From positions 186,001 to 250,000 of the forward strand of contig AP031437.1 of assembly GCA_042854365.1 (NCBI GenBank): DNA of 64,000 nucleotides. Direction: 5' to 3'. This document shows, one piece after another, positions 55,700 to 64,000 of this stretch. The DNA comes from Anaeromassilibacillus sp001305115 (GTDB lineage Bacteria; Bacillota; Clostridia; Oscillospirales; Acutalibacteraceae). The position numbers and the translations under genes were made by a program. Positions within the stretch are counted from its first letter, which is position 1, and each line of letters begins with the position of its first letter. The notes under the pieces are model-generated. The model saw nothing but the letters and a program-made list of their open reading frames with translations, made no database searches and was not told the origin of the DNA.

Positions 55700-56811
55700 C
55701 TTTCCGAAGCCTTATAGTTACAATCACCGTATAGTGCTTCACCGCATTCTAACCCGGCAGGGTCGTATAGACGTCCATACCCTAGCCCGGTGGACGCACA
55801 GCGCCTTTCGCGCCTATGGCGTTCCTACACTGGCTATCTTCCACCAGCGGTTACTTGATCGAATGGCTTATGCCCTTCGCAAGTTACCCGGCATTCAACC
55901 AATGGTTGCCGTGTAGTGTTTCACCGCATTCTGACCAGGCAAGGTGGTGTAAACACCTGTGTTCTGGCACGGTGGACGCACAACGTCTTTCGTGCCTAGG
56001 GTATTGCCTACGAAACTCTTTACTATTGGTTACTGGGTTCGATTGGATGTAGTTTACCTTCTCGTTGTTCAGAATAGATTTGGTACTCAGCCGGTTGTAA
56101 CTGTGCAGTGTTTGACTGCATTCTGCCCCGGCAGAATCGTGTAGACGCCTGTGTTCTGGCCCGGTGGATGTGTAGCGTCTTTTGCGCCTTTACGTTTCCT
56201 ACGCTGGTGCTCTTCCATCAACGGTTACTTGATCGAATGGCTTATGCCCTTCACTGGTGCCCGGCATTCAACCAATGGTCACCGTACAGTGTTTCACCGC
56301 ATTCTGACCAGGCAGTGTCGTGTAGACACCTGTGTTCTGGCCCGGTGGATGTGTAGCGTCTTTTGCGCCTTTACGTTTCCTACGCTGGTGCTCTTCCATC
56401 AACGGTTACTTGATCGAATGGCTTATGCCCTTCACTGGTGCCCGGCATTCAACCAATGGTCACCGTGCAGTGTTTGACTGCATTCTGACCAGGCAGTGTC
56501 GTGTAGACGCCTGTGCTCTGGCCCGGTGGACGCACAGCGTCTTTTGCGCCTCCGGCATTCCATGCGTTGGTGCTCTTCCACTAGCGGTTACTCGATCAAA
56601 TAATTTATGCCCTTCGCTGGTATCCGGCATTCAGCCAATAGTCACCGTACAGTGTTTCACCGCATTCTAGCCAGGCAGGGTTGTATAAATACCCGTGCCC
56701 TAGCCCGGTGGACGCACAGTATCTTTCGCGCCTATGGCGTTCCTACACAGGCTTTCTTCCAGCAGCGGTTGCTGGATCGAACGACTTATGCCCTTCGCTG
56801 CTATCCGGCAT
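55700..56811 (-). repeat. Type A 3'-tail repeat array after the GH63-like gene
   Basis: Read on the minus strand, copies of the gene's end recur with stop-equivalents at 56631, 56449, 56268, 56087 and 55895 after the gene stop at 56812 (spacings 181, 182, 181, 181, 192), then a last partial copy near 55720. Each unit again has about 105 bp of spacer core and 78 bp of tail. Units differ by substitutions, including lost tail codons. Confidence 0.9.
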
Positions 56812-59800
56812 TCAACCAATGGTCACCGTGCAGTGTTTCACTGCGTTCTGCCCCGGCAGGGTCGTGTAGACGCCCGTACTCTGGCCCGAGGTGCCGGTTG
56901 CATAGACTCTGTAGTAGTAATCGTTTCCAACCTTTGCCACAAACTGCGTCTTGAGAACGCTGCCATTGCCTACCGTAAAGCCCGGCGTCTGGTTGTTTCC
57001 ATTTACCACCGTCATCTTGAAGCAATAGGCCTGCCCGTGTTTCAGAGTAAAGTTCACCGTCGTATCGCTGTGGACATAGGCGTTCACAATATTCTGCCCA
57101 GCAGCTACGATACCGGCCGTACCATATGTATTAGATGGAGTGGAAATGCTGGTGGAACCCTTTTTACCGCTGGATGTTTGACCAGCAAGGACAAGCTGCT
57201 CCTTTGCTTCTTTGGCACTGTAATAGACTACTGCATATGCCTCTCCCGTCGCGTTGGGATCTTCGACGGTTGCGCGAAGTAAGTTGATCTGCGCCTGCAT
57301 GGCGGCGGCACTTGTTGCGGTGTATTTGGACAAATCCAGCTGTTCCAATTCGGCCAAAAGCTCAAGAAGCTCTGCCTTACTTGGAATTCTACGCAGCTCC
57401 AAAAGTACCTTTGAGAGAGCTTCTGCAGCGTCGTCCACTTGCTTCTGGCTGGCATCCGTATCATCCATTACAGTCTGAGCCTCTTCGATCGCTTGACAGA
57501 GTATTTCTTCACTACCTTCAACGTAATGATCGATTTCTTCCAAGATGGCTTTTGCTTTGGTTAGCACAGTATGCAGCCCACTCTTGTCGGCCTGGTGGAT
57601 CAACCCAAGCATGGCATCATAAAGATTCTGCCAAGCCTTCTCAACATCAACCGCCAAGGCGTCGTTTCCATCGTCATAGACTTCTTGGGCGGCTTCCAAA
57701 GCAGCTTGGAAAGCCTCTACGGTTTCACTGGTAAATTCGCTTGTGTCGATACTCTCGGCCAATTCGATCAGGTTGCCCAATTCGGTCAGGTCACCCTGCT
57801 CAAAGGATAGATAGTGCAATGCGTCTAGCAGCTTTGCCCAAGCTTTGTTGACCTGTTCTTGGGTAGAGGCAGTGTTTTCATAGATGGATTTTGCCTGTTC
57901 AAGCGCTCTGTCAATCGCCTTTTGGACGCTCTCAACCGCATTTGCATATTCATCGCCTTCTACCAGATTTTCTGCAATTGCAATGGTCTGCCTTAGAATG
58001 GTTTTGTTTACCATATCAAAGGCAAAATGCAGATGGGAGTCTGTGTCCGGCATGATATAGGTATAAGTGACACGATTTGGAGTGAAGTCTACCGTCTCGC
58101 CGTTCACACGGGCTTCCAGGAAGGATCGGTCTTCGCCCAACGGTGTGAAGGCAAAGGTAATCGGGTCGCCCGCCAATATATGGGTAGCATAAATGCCATC
58201 TGCATCGACTAGGGGCTCTGTGTCGGAGGTAACCACAAGATCTACGCCTGGGCCATAGCCAGCGATCAGCAGGCGGGGAAGCCGTTCAAATTCCGCTACA
58301 ATGGTGACGTCCTCATTGGGCATCACAAACCGATTGTTGTCTATGGAGACGGTTTCACCGCTTGCGGTGCGGTAGGCCAGGGACTTGAGATGGTAGTTGG
58401 GGTCTGGATTGGCGAATACGTCTACCATTTCCCCTGCATTTGCAGTGGTACGGGTCAATTTAATGGCCCCGCCCTCGGCTTGTTCAGCCGCAATATGGTG
58501 TACCTCATTGAGTAAAATGGCCGCAAGGCTGAAGTTGCCATACCGTTCAGAGGAAACCGATTTGTTGTAGATGCGAACCTGTACGTCCTCAACAGATCGA
58601 TAGGTCAACGTAAACATGCCGTACTGGACGGGCTCAAAGACTTGATATTCATAAGATGCAGTCTTATCCCCCGAAGTCATTTCGACAATCATGTCCGCAT
58701 TCCAGTTGCCGATGGTGATCTTGGCCTCATGGCGGTTATCCCCTCCCGGCAATGTAAAGCTAACGCCGTTGTTCACATCTTCCACAACCAAGTATGGTTT
58801 TTGATTTTTCATGCTGGGGGTGGGGGTACCATCTGTGAAGGAATAGACGGTGTTGTACTCGCTGTTGTTAACACGATGCGGTGCCTTTTCTGTGTCAAAG
58901 ATCATGAAATCCTGAATAGATGGCTCCACATTTTTGCGCTCATAGGCGGGTTTGCCGTCCACACTGTTGAACAGAATCCAGTCTTTGCCGCCTTCTTGTG
59001 TCAAGTTGATTGCATCTGGAAGCGTATTGGTAAACCGGATATTGAAGTCATTGTCAACAATCTCTGGTTCATCCGGCTCAGGAGGCAGATTTCCTGTGTC
59101 AGACAATGTGACAGCACCCAATGCAATGCTGCCCGCAGTTCCGGAGGACGCGAGGGACTGGTTCAACACCATCCGGACTTCGACTGGGTCGTCAGGGTTC
59201 TCAGCCCAGTAATCGATGCCAATTTTATGAACTTCCCATCCATTGGTATTGCCATAAGTGGTACTATAACACACTTTCCCACCGATGAGCAGCTGAACTT
59301 CGCATGCGCCTTTCCAGGAACCCGCATAGAGGTTGACATGCTGTACAGTATCAGCAGTAGGCAAGCGGAAAGCGAAGCCGGCCTGTCCTTCCGGACCGCG
59401 GCAGGTAATGGCCCACTGGTTCTTCGGCTGAGTTCCGCCGGCCGCATCACTGGCGGTAAAGTTGAGCTGCATATCTTTTGCGACGTCCACAGCCAAAGGA
59501 GTATCGTCGGAAACCAGCCGGCGGAAGTCCGTGATGACATTTTCGGTGTCTTTCTTGGCATAGTCGTCGACGTATTTTGTTGGGAACTGTGCCCAGTCCT
59601 TTGTCCCCTCCGCAGTGAGGTCAACCGTTGTGCCAGAGGCGTCTTCCATGGTTCCGACCGCATAGTCATTGGTCGGCTCTGGAATGACCGCATCTGTCTC
59701 TGCCAAAGTTACCGCAGGCAGGCCGACGCTCCCACCGACACCGCCCGTGTTGGACTTCACAAGAACCTGACGGATGATCATTTCATCGCTGGGATCTGGA

Positions 59801-62800
59801 AGTTGATAATCCAGGCTGATCTTTCGAACGTCCCAGCCATCACTCCCGCCATAGGTTGTGGAGTACTGGACGCTGCCATTGACCAGAACATCCACCCTTG
59901 TGGTAGCATTCCACGAGGATACATATAGATTAGCATGTTGCATCTTCTCACTGTAAGGCAACTGGAATTCGAAACCCGCTTTTCCTTCGTCCCCGCGGGA
60001 AGTGATACAGGCCTTACTGGTTGGTTGCGTATCCTTTGCATCACTGGCTACATAGGAAAGGGGCATGTCGGTCGCATGATCGACGCCGCCCTCCACCAGA
60101 CGGCGCAGGCCGGTGATGGTATTTTCGGTATTCTTCTTGGCATAGTTGTCCACATCATCTGCGTTGAATTGCGCCCAATCCTTGGTGCCTTCTGCTGTAA
60201 GGTCTACTGTTGCACCCATGGCGGAGGTCATGGTGCCGGACACATAAGGTTGCTCGTCATAACGAAGGGATAGAACCGTGACAGGTTCGACGATTTTCAC
60301 GGTTTCACCACCATACGACGCTACGATGGTCAATTCACCATTCTGGTCCAGAGCAGGTACGGTAGGACACAGTACAGAACCGTCGTCCATTAGGCCCGTC
60401 TCAAAGCCGTTCATCGAGCTGGAAAACGTGAATGTGGTACCGTAGATGGGGCCGATCACGTCGAAATGCAATGCCTTGCGCAGGGCTTCGAAGCCGGTAT
60501 TGCCGTTCAGAATGGTATCGCGGACCGCTTCATAATCGGCATAGGCGCGTTCACGCGCCGTACGCGGTGTCTGTTCAGGCACTTCACTGAGGACATCGCT
60601 TAACGGCCCTTCTTTTCCATCCGTTACTCCGGAAATTGCGACGTAATAACGCGTATAATTCTCCAGACCTTCGATCACATACGGAAGGGTAGCCGTAGAG
60701 CGAAGTTCGGACAAATTCGCTTGGCTCGTACCGAAATAAACATTGTAACAGTCGTAACGGTCGGAAGCGTCAGCCGATACGGTAATGGTACCATTTCCAG
60801 ATTCAATGGAGACATTTGAAACTTCTGGGGGCAGTGGAGAACCGCCAGATTCGAGGATGATTCCCTTGATAGAAACAGACCCGGTACCTTTGGAAGCACG
60901 CTCTGCTGCATATTCCACTAACAGGTGACGGTCCTTATCTCCGCCCGCGCAGTAAGGAATTTCTACCACATAGGTGCGTTCCTCGGTATCGCCGTACAAG
61001 GTCCGGCTTACACGCGGAGCGCTGGCATCGGACAGTGCCGCCGTCAGAGTAGCAGAGGTGCCTTGCACGCCAACAATCAGTTTTACCGTTTGGCTAGTGT
61101 TGGTTGCCGGAACCGTGAACATAAAGCCCTCTTGCCCGAGCGAATAAGTGCCCTTGGAGAGATTTTGTGCTCCGGCGAAACCGAGAGCTTCCATCTCCGC
61201 GCTGTTGGAATATGTAACAGGACTTTGGCTGCTGTCAGCGCGGAAACCAACTGTATTGACATTTTTAATAAGTCCTGCTCTTTTACCGGCCTGGTACAGA
61301 AGTCCGTCGTCTATGGATGGGTCCTGTTCTGTGCCAAAGATCACATAGTCAACAGCGTTGGCATCCAACGCTTCTTTTGTCAGGGAATCGTCGTCAGAGC
61401 GGAACGGATGTGCTGCTGCGTCCAGATAGGGTTCCTGCTCATCCTCCACGCCATCGATGTGATAGGATGTTGTTCCGGCTGGAACCTCTAAGGTCTCCTC
61501 CACATCGCCATTGCGTACATGTAATGTAAAAGCGTGATCAGCGGTGACGGTGATGTCTGCGGGAGACTCCGAGCCCACACGTTCTGCCATGGAGAGGGAG
61601 ATGCGAACCGGTTGGCCATCGTGGCACATATATAGATTGCTGATGCCGTTTTCTTCGGTCAAACGGAGGTCCCAATCGACTGCGTTGTCCGGGGCGCGCA
61701 GGCCGATCCCGAGCAGATCTTCAATAATAACGCCGATACCGAGAGCGCCTGTCCAGCCGACAAAATTGTCGCGTGCAGGGTCGCCTTGACGGGTGTACTC
61801 ACTGGAATAATTTTCCCAGAAGGTGGCGCTGCCGATCACAGAATCGGTCTTACCCGCCTGATAAACATCTGAGAGCGCCTCGACATGGCGGAGAGCCTCT
61901 GCAAACGCCAACTCCCGGTAGCCATAGTATTCCAGCCCCTTAATATATTGGAAGGAAGCCGGCGCCCAGACTGCGCCATTCCAATAATTCCCGGTGGGGT
62001 AGAAGGTAGACCAATCATAGGTTGTTGTAGACAAGCCTTGGGGGCGGAACATTTTTTCAGAATTTAAACCGTAGTTTCGCACCATGGCGTCGGCACGTTC
62101 CGGTGTTGCGACATGTCCGGAGAGCGCCCACAATCCCGTTGGCGTTGGAACATTGGTAAATTGTTGATCCTTATCCAAATTAAAGTAGAACTGGCCCTCT
62201 TCGGACCAGAGCTTCTCATTAATCAAGTCTGTGAGATCTTCATATTCCTTCTGGAAACGTTCTTCTGTTTCAGTATCGCCAATTTCGTGGGCGATTTTGG
62301 CGATATAGTACGCAGACTGCGCCTGCTGGATGCTCAGATCGTTGTACGTTTGTTCCTTACTTCCCCAGTCCTGGTTGGGCGTGTTGTCAAAGCCGTTTGC
62401 CAGGCCGGTGGTCTTGCCGTACAGGCCATTGTCCATCAAGCGGGTGCGCTTGATAAAATCAAAATGGGAGACAATGCGCTCCAAGATGGTCTTTCCGTCG
62501 ATTTCCTTGGTAAAGCGCGATTTGTCACCGTGCACTTCGTATTGTTGCCACTCTGCCCATGCGAAGAGGGGAGGGTTCACCGAGTGCGGGTCGTCGTATC
62601 CGCCATTATAGTCGGCGTTTTCACCAGTAATTTCACTGATTTCGCGGGCGATAAAGCCATCATCGGGCTGTCCAGGGTTATCTACCTGACAGTAATAAAA
62701 GTTGTCCATGGCCTGCAAAGTCGGAAATTGATGAATACCATACTTGTCGAACATCATCATGAGCAAGGTGTCCCACACAAAGATCATGTCGCTGAATGCT

Positions 62801-63069
62801 TCGTCCACATAGTAGGGTTCTTCAGGGTTCAGGACACTTTTGGCTTTGCGGATATTGCTCTTATGGGACTCCCAAGCCGCATCGTAGAGCTCTTCCCATT
62901 CTGGATGTTCTGCGAAGTGGACCTTGGGCAGATCGTCCATATCGATCTCGTACCCACCGGCCACAATCTCTGGTTCTCTCGTTGCACCCATCGCGGTTCC
63001 AAATGGAATGGAAGTCAAAAGTACAGCGGCTGAGAGACAGAATGCAAGCAACTTTTTCAATCTTTTCAT
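56812..63069 (-). CDS. Secreted GH63/GH37-like (alpha/alpha)6 glycosidase with FN3, jelly-roll and FIVAR domains
   Basis: A 2085-residue exported protein. The ATG at 63069 has AAGGAGG upstream and begins a signal peptide ending near GTAMGA; the frame extends to 63192 but without protein character. Residues 35-480 match the MGH1/GH63-type (alpha/alpha)6 domain: NPPLFAWAEW and the probable catalytic D228 in GFDNTP, similar to WDDSP of clan GH-G enzymes (GH37, GH63). Then follow a beta domain, a fibronectin-III domain, three homologous jelly-roll domains (about 945-1126, 1140-1336, 1350-1516, each with VDLTAEGTKDW or INLTQEGGKDW), an InlB B-repeat-like segment (about 1520-1593), a beta domain, FIVAR-like repeats (about 1700-1950) and the type A tail ending VKHCTVTIG. 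Family members act on alpha-glucosides, mannosylglycerate or trehalose; the substrate here is unknown. Confidence 0.9.
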   Translation of the reverse strand: MKRLKKLLAFCLSAAVLLTSIPFGTAMGATREPEIVAGGYEIDMDDLPKVHFAEHPEWEELYDAAWESHKSNIRKAKSVLNPEEPYYVDEAFSDMIFVWDTLLMMMFDKYGIHQFPTLQAMDNFYYCQVDNPGQPDDGFIAREISEITGENADYNGGYDDPHSVNPPLFAWAEWQQYEVHGDKSRFTKEIDGKTILERIVSHFDFIKRTRLMDNGLYGKTTGLANGFDNTPNQDWGSKEQTYNDLSIQQAQSAYYIAKIAHEIGDTETEERFQKEYEDLTDLINEKLWSEEGQFYFNLDKDQQFTNVPTPTGLWALSGHVATPERADAMVRNYGLNSEKMFRPQGLSTTTYDWSTFYPTGNYWNGAVWAPASFQYIKGLEYYGYRELAFAEALRHVEALSDVYQAGKTDSVIGSATFWENYSSEYTRQGDPARDNFVGWTGALGIGVIIEDLLGIGLRAPDNAVDWDLRLTEENGISNLYMCHDGQPVRISLSMAERVGSESPADITVTADHAFTLHVRNGDVEETLEVPAGTTSYHIDGVEDEQEPYLDAAAHPFRSDDDSLTKEALDANAVDYVIFGTEQDPSIDDGLLYQAGKRAGLIKNVNTVGFRADSSQSPVTYSNSAEMEALGFAGAQNLSKGTYSLGQEGFMFTVPATNTSQTVKLIVGVQGTSATLTAALSDASAPRVSRTLYGDTEERTYVVEIPYCAGGDKDRHLLVEYAAERASKGTGSVSIKGIILESGGSPLPPEVSNVSIESGNGTITVSADASDRYDCYNVYFGTSQANLSELRSTATLPYVIEGLENYTRYYVAISGVTDGKEGPLSDVLSEVPEQTPRTARERAYADYEAVRDTILNGNTGFEALRKALHFDVIGPIYGTTFTFSSSMNGFETGLMDDGSVLCPTVPALDQNGELTIVASYGGETVKIVEPVTVLSLRYDEQPYVSGTMTSAMGATVDLTAEGTKDWAQFNADDVDNYAKKNTENTITGLRRLVEGGVDHATDMPLSYVASDAKDTQPTSKACITSRGDEGKAGFEFQLPYSEKMQHANLYVSSWNATTRVDVLVNGSVQYSTTYGGSDGWDVRKISLDYQLPDPSDEMIIRQVLVKSNTGGVGGSVGLPAVTLAETDAVIPEPTNDYAVGTMEDASGTTVDLTAEGTKDWAQFPTKYVDDYAKKDTENVITDFRRLVSDDTPLAVDVAKDMQLNFTASDAAGGTQPKNQWAITCRGPEGQAGFAFRLPTADTVQHVNLYAGSWKGACEVQLLIGGKVCYSTTYGNTNGWEVHKIGIDYWAENPDDPVEVRMVLNQSLASSGTAGSIALGAVTLSDTGNLPPEPDEPEIVDNDFNIRFTNTLPDAINLTQEGGKDWILFNSVDGKPAYERKNVEPSIQDFMIFDTEKAPHRVNNSEYNTVYSFTDGTPTPSMKNQKPYLVVEDVNNGVSFTLPGGDNRHEAKITIGNWNADMIVEMTSGDKTASYEYQVFEPVQYGMFTLTYRSVEDVQVRIYNKSVSSERYGNFSLAAILLNEVHHIAAEQAEGGAIKLTRTTANAGEMVDVFANPDPNYHLKSLAYRTASGETVSIDNNRFVMPNEDVTIVAEFERLPRLLIAGYGPGVDLVVTSDTEPLVDADGIYATHILAGDPITFAFTPLGEDRSFLEARVNGETVDFTPNRVTYTYIMPDTDSHLHFAFDMVNKTILRQTIAIAENLVEGDEYANAVESVQKAIDRALEQAKSIYENTASTQEQVNKAWAKLLDALHYLSFEQGDLTELGNLIELAESIDTSEFTSETVEAFQAALEAAQEVYDDGNDALAVDVEKAWQNLYDAMLGLIHQADKSGLHTVLTKAKAILEEIDHYVEGSEEILCQAIEEAQTVMDDTDASQKQVDDAAEALSKVLLELRRIPSKAELLELLAELEQLDLSKYTATSAAAMQAQINLLRATVEDPNATGEAYAVVYYSAKEAKEQLVLAGQTSSGKKGSTSISTPSNTYGTAGIVAAGQNIVNAYVHSDTTVNFTLKHGQAYCFKMTVVNGNNQTPGFTVGNGSVLKTQFVAKVGNDYYYRVYATGTSGQSTGVYTTLPGQNAVKHCTVTIG

Positions 63070-63227
63070 TTTCTCCTCCTTATTCTGGAATGGAAGTTCC
63101 ATTCCGTTTGATGGGTCGCCACAGATATTCAGCCCTCCTTTCCCTGTGAACAACGACCGTTCCAAAAATTTTCTTCTGGATGAATGATTCAATCGCCCTT
63201 TTTAATTAGCTGCAATGACACATTATC

Positions 63228-63256
63228 ATCATAGCGAATCGAAAATAGAGGGTCAA
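63228..63256 (-). promoter_or_regulatory. Sigma-A promoter of the GH63-like gene
   Basis: On the minus strand TTGACC (63251-63256), 17-base spacer, TATGAT (63228-63233), about 160 bases before the ATG. Confidence 0.75.
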
Positions 63257-63374
63257 CAGAAAAACCTGCCAAAAATTAGAAGCTGTTTTATAATATTTGC
63301 ACGATATTTCGTTTAAGATTATTAAAAATTATGTGAAATTGCTATTATAATATAGCAAAAGCCAAGAGTATAGC

Positions 63375-63412
63375 AAAAAATCCCCTCTTTGAAATCTTTC
63401 AAAGAGGGGATT
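63375..63412 (-). terminator. Terminator of the NhaC gene
   Basis: AATCCCCTCTTTGAAA pairs perfectly with TTTCAAAGAGGGGATT around two bases, followed on the minus strand by TTTTTTGC. It lies 20 bp after the NhaC stop. Confidence 0.9.
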
Positions 63413-63432
63413 GCGTATTTTAGAATACATAT

Positions 63433-64000
63433 TTATCCGTTCGATTTTGTACTCTGAGACCGCACAGTTGGCCGAAAGTGTTTGGCACTGATCCGGTGTA
63501 AAACGACCAAAACAACAATCAGACAAGCCAAACCGCTCAATAGCGTCAACCAGACATTTGCACCGCTCAAACCAGCAACCAGATAACCGACAAAGCAGCA
63601 ACAGGCAACTGCAATACAGTACGGCAACTGAGTTGAGACATGTTGAATATGGTTGCAACCCGCGCCGGTAGAAGACAGAATCGTGGTGTCAGAAATGGGG
63701 GAACAGTGATCGCCAAATACGCTGCCTGCCAAGGTAGCGGAGAGCGTGACAACAAGAAGCTGCGGCGCAATTGCCACGCATGTCGGCACGACGATCGGGA
63801 TTAAAATGCCGAAGGTTCCCCATGCCGTCCCCATTGCAAAGCTGAGCAGGGCAGCTACAACAAAGACGATCGCGGGTAACAGAGCTGGAGGAAGAGCGCT
63901 TCCTGCCAACATGTCCTTCACAAAGTCCCCTGTCATCAATAAATCGCGGCAGACGCCGCTGATTGTCCAAGCCAAGGTCAAAATGATAAATGCGGGTACC
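63433..64000 (-). CDS. NhaC-family Na+/H+ antiporter, 3' part
   Basis: The frame is open to the right edge of the window, so only the last ~189 residues are present. Several hydrophobic helices and the family motifs FAMGTAWGTFGILIPI and GSVFGDHCSPISDTTILSS identify an NhaC/arsenite-type ion antiporter, probably exchanging sodium for protons (some relatives exchange malate or lysine). The C-terminus ends in a basic, polar tail. Confidence 0.88.
   Translation of the reverse strand, partial: VPAFIILTLAWTISGVCRDLLMTGDFVKDMLAGSALPPALLPAIVFVVAALLSFAMGTAWGTFGILIPIVVPTCVAIAPQLLVVTLSATLAGSVFGDHCSPISDTTILSSTGAGCNHIQHVSTQLPYCIAVACCCFVGYLVAGLSGANVWLTLLSGLACLIVVLVVLHRISAKHFRPTVRSQSTKSNG

Overview
The window looks like chromosomal DNA from a spore-forming, gut-type member of the Clostridia (Firmicutes), probably an Oscillospirales/Ruminococcaceae relative. 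The evidence is strong AGGAGG ribosome binding sites, TTGACN-N17-TATAAT promoters, a LysM-GH18 spore-cortex-type enzyme, FIVAR-rich secreted glycosidases and a LanFEG-type ABC system. The taxonomic placement is inference.

The window is dominated by six giant exported carbohydrate-active proteins (about 1900-2400 residues where complete): a 5'-truncated NPCBM protein (1-3236), a GH2 (5461-12561), a domain-permuted GH3 (15240-20891), a GH127-type enzyme (23599-29454), a GH84 (32207-38227) and, on the minus strand, a GH63/GH37-like (alpha/alpha)6 enzyme (56812-63069). The complete ones have a signal peptide, then a different catalytic body with accessory domains. All six end in the same architecture: a small beta domain, several FIVAR-like helical repeats, a Ser/Gly/Lys linker and a roughly 100-residue C-terminal beta domain ending HCTVTIG (HCTVKVA in the GH84). 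In the GH2, GH3 and GH127 genes this 3' module of about 1.46 kb is almost identical in DNA, as if one constant 3' end had been attached to three variable bodies.

The most unusual feature lies downstream of the stop codons. Five of the six genes run into tandem copies of their own last ~78 coding bases plus a ~110-base spacer. The period is about 181 bp for the truncated gene and the GH63-like gene (type A) and about 194 bp for GH2/GH3/GH127 (type B). The spacer carries two small consecutive hairpins (5-bp stem, 3-base loop) whose pairing survives in some highly diverged copies. Four of the five arrays lead into a related tail sequence with a CCCAGCAGG...CCTGCTGGG terminator; the GH3 array instead ends in a ~530-bp duplicated element with its own terminator. 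The two type A arrays face each other as inverted repeats about 50 kb apart. I read this as a 3'-end system that may serve recombination and body swapping, or act as a structured long 3'UTR; the window does not decide between these.

The middle of the window holds ordinary genes: a LysM-GH18 enzyme (30405-31697, minus), a MATE exporter (39196-40554, minus), a GldA/GldF/GldG/DUF4340 ABC operon (41315-46282), a two-component system (46715-48966, minus) divergent from a 45-residue membrane peptide and a lantibiotic-immunity-like ABC transporter (49239-51793), and a secreted papain-family protease (52847-54664, minus). An NhaC-family antiporter is cut by the right edge. No tRNA, rRNA, CRISPR array, transposase or recombinase gene was seen.
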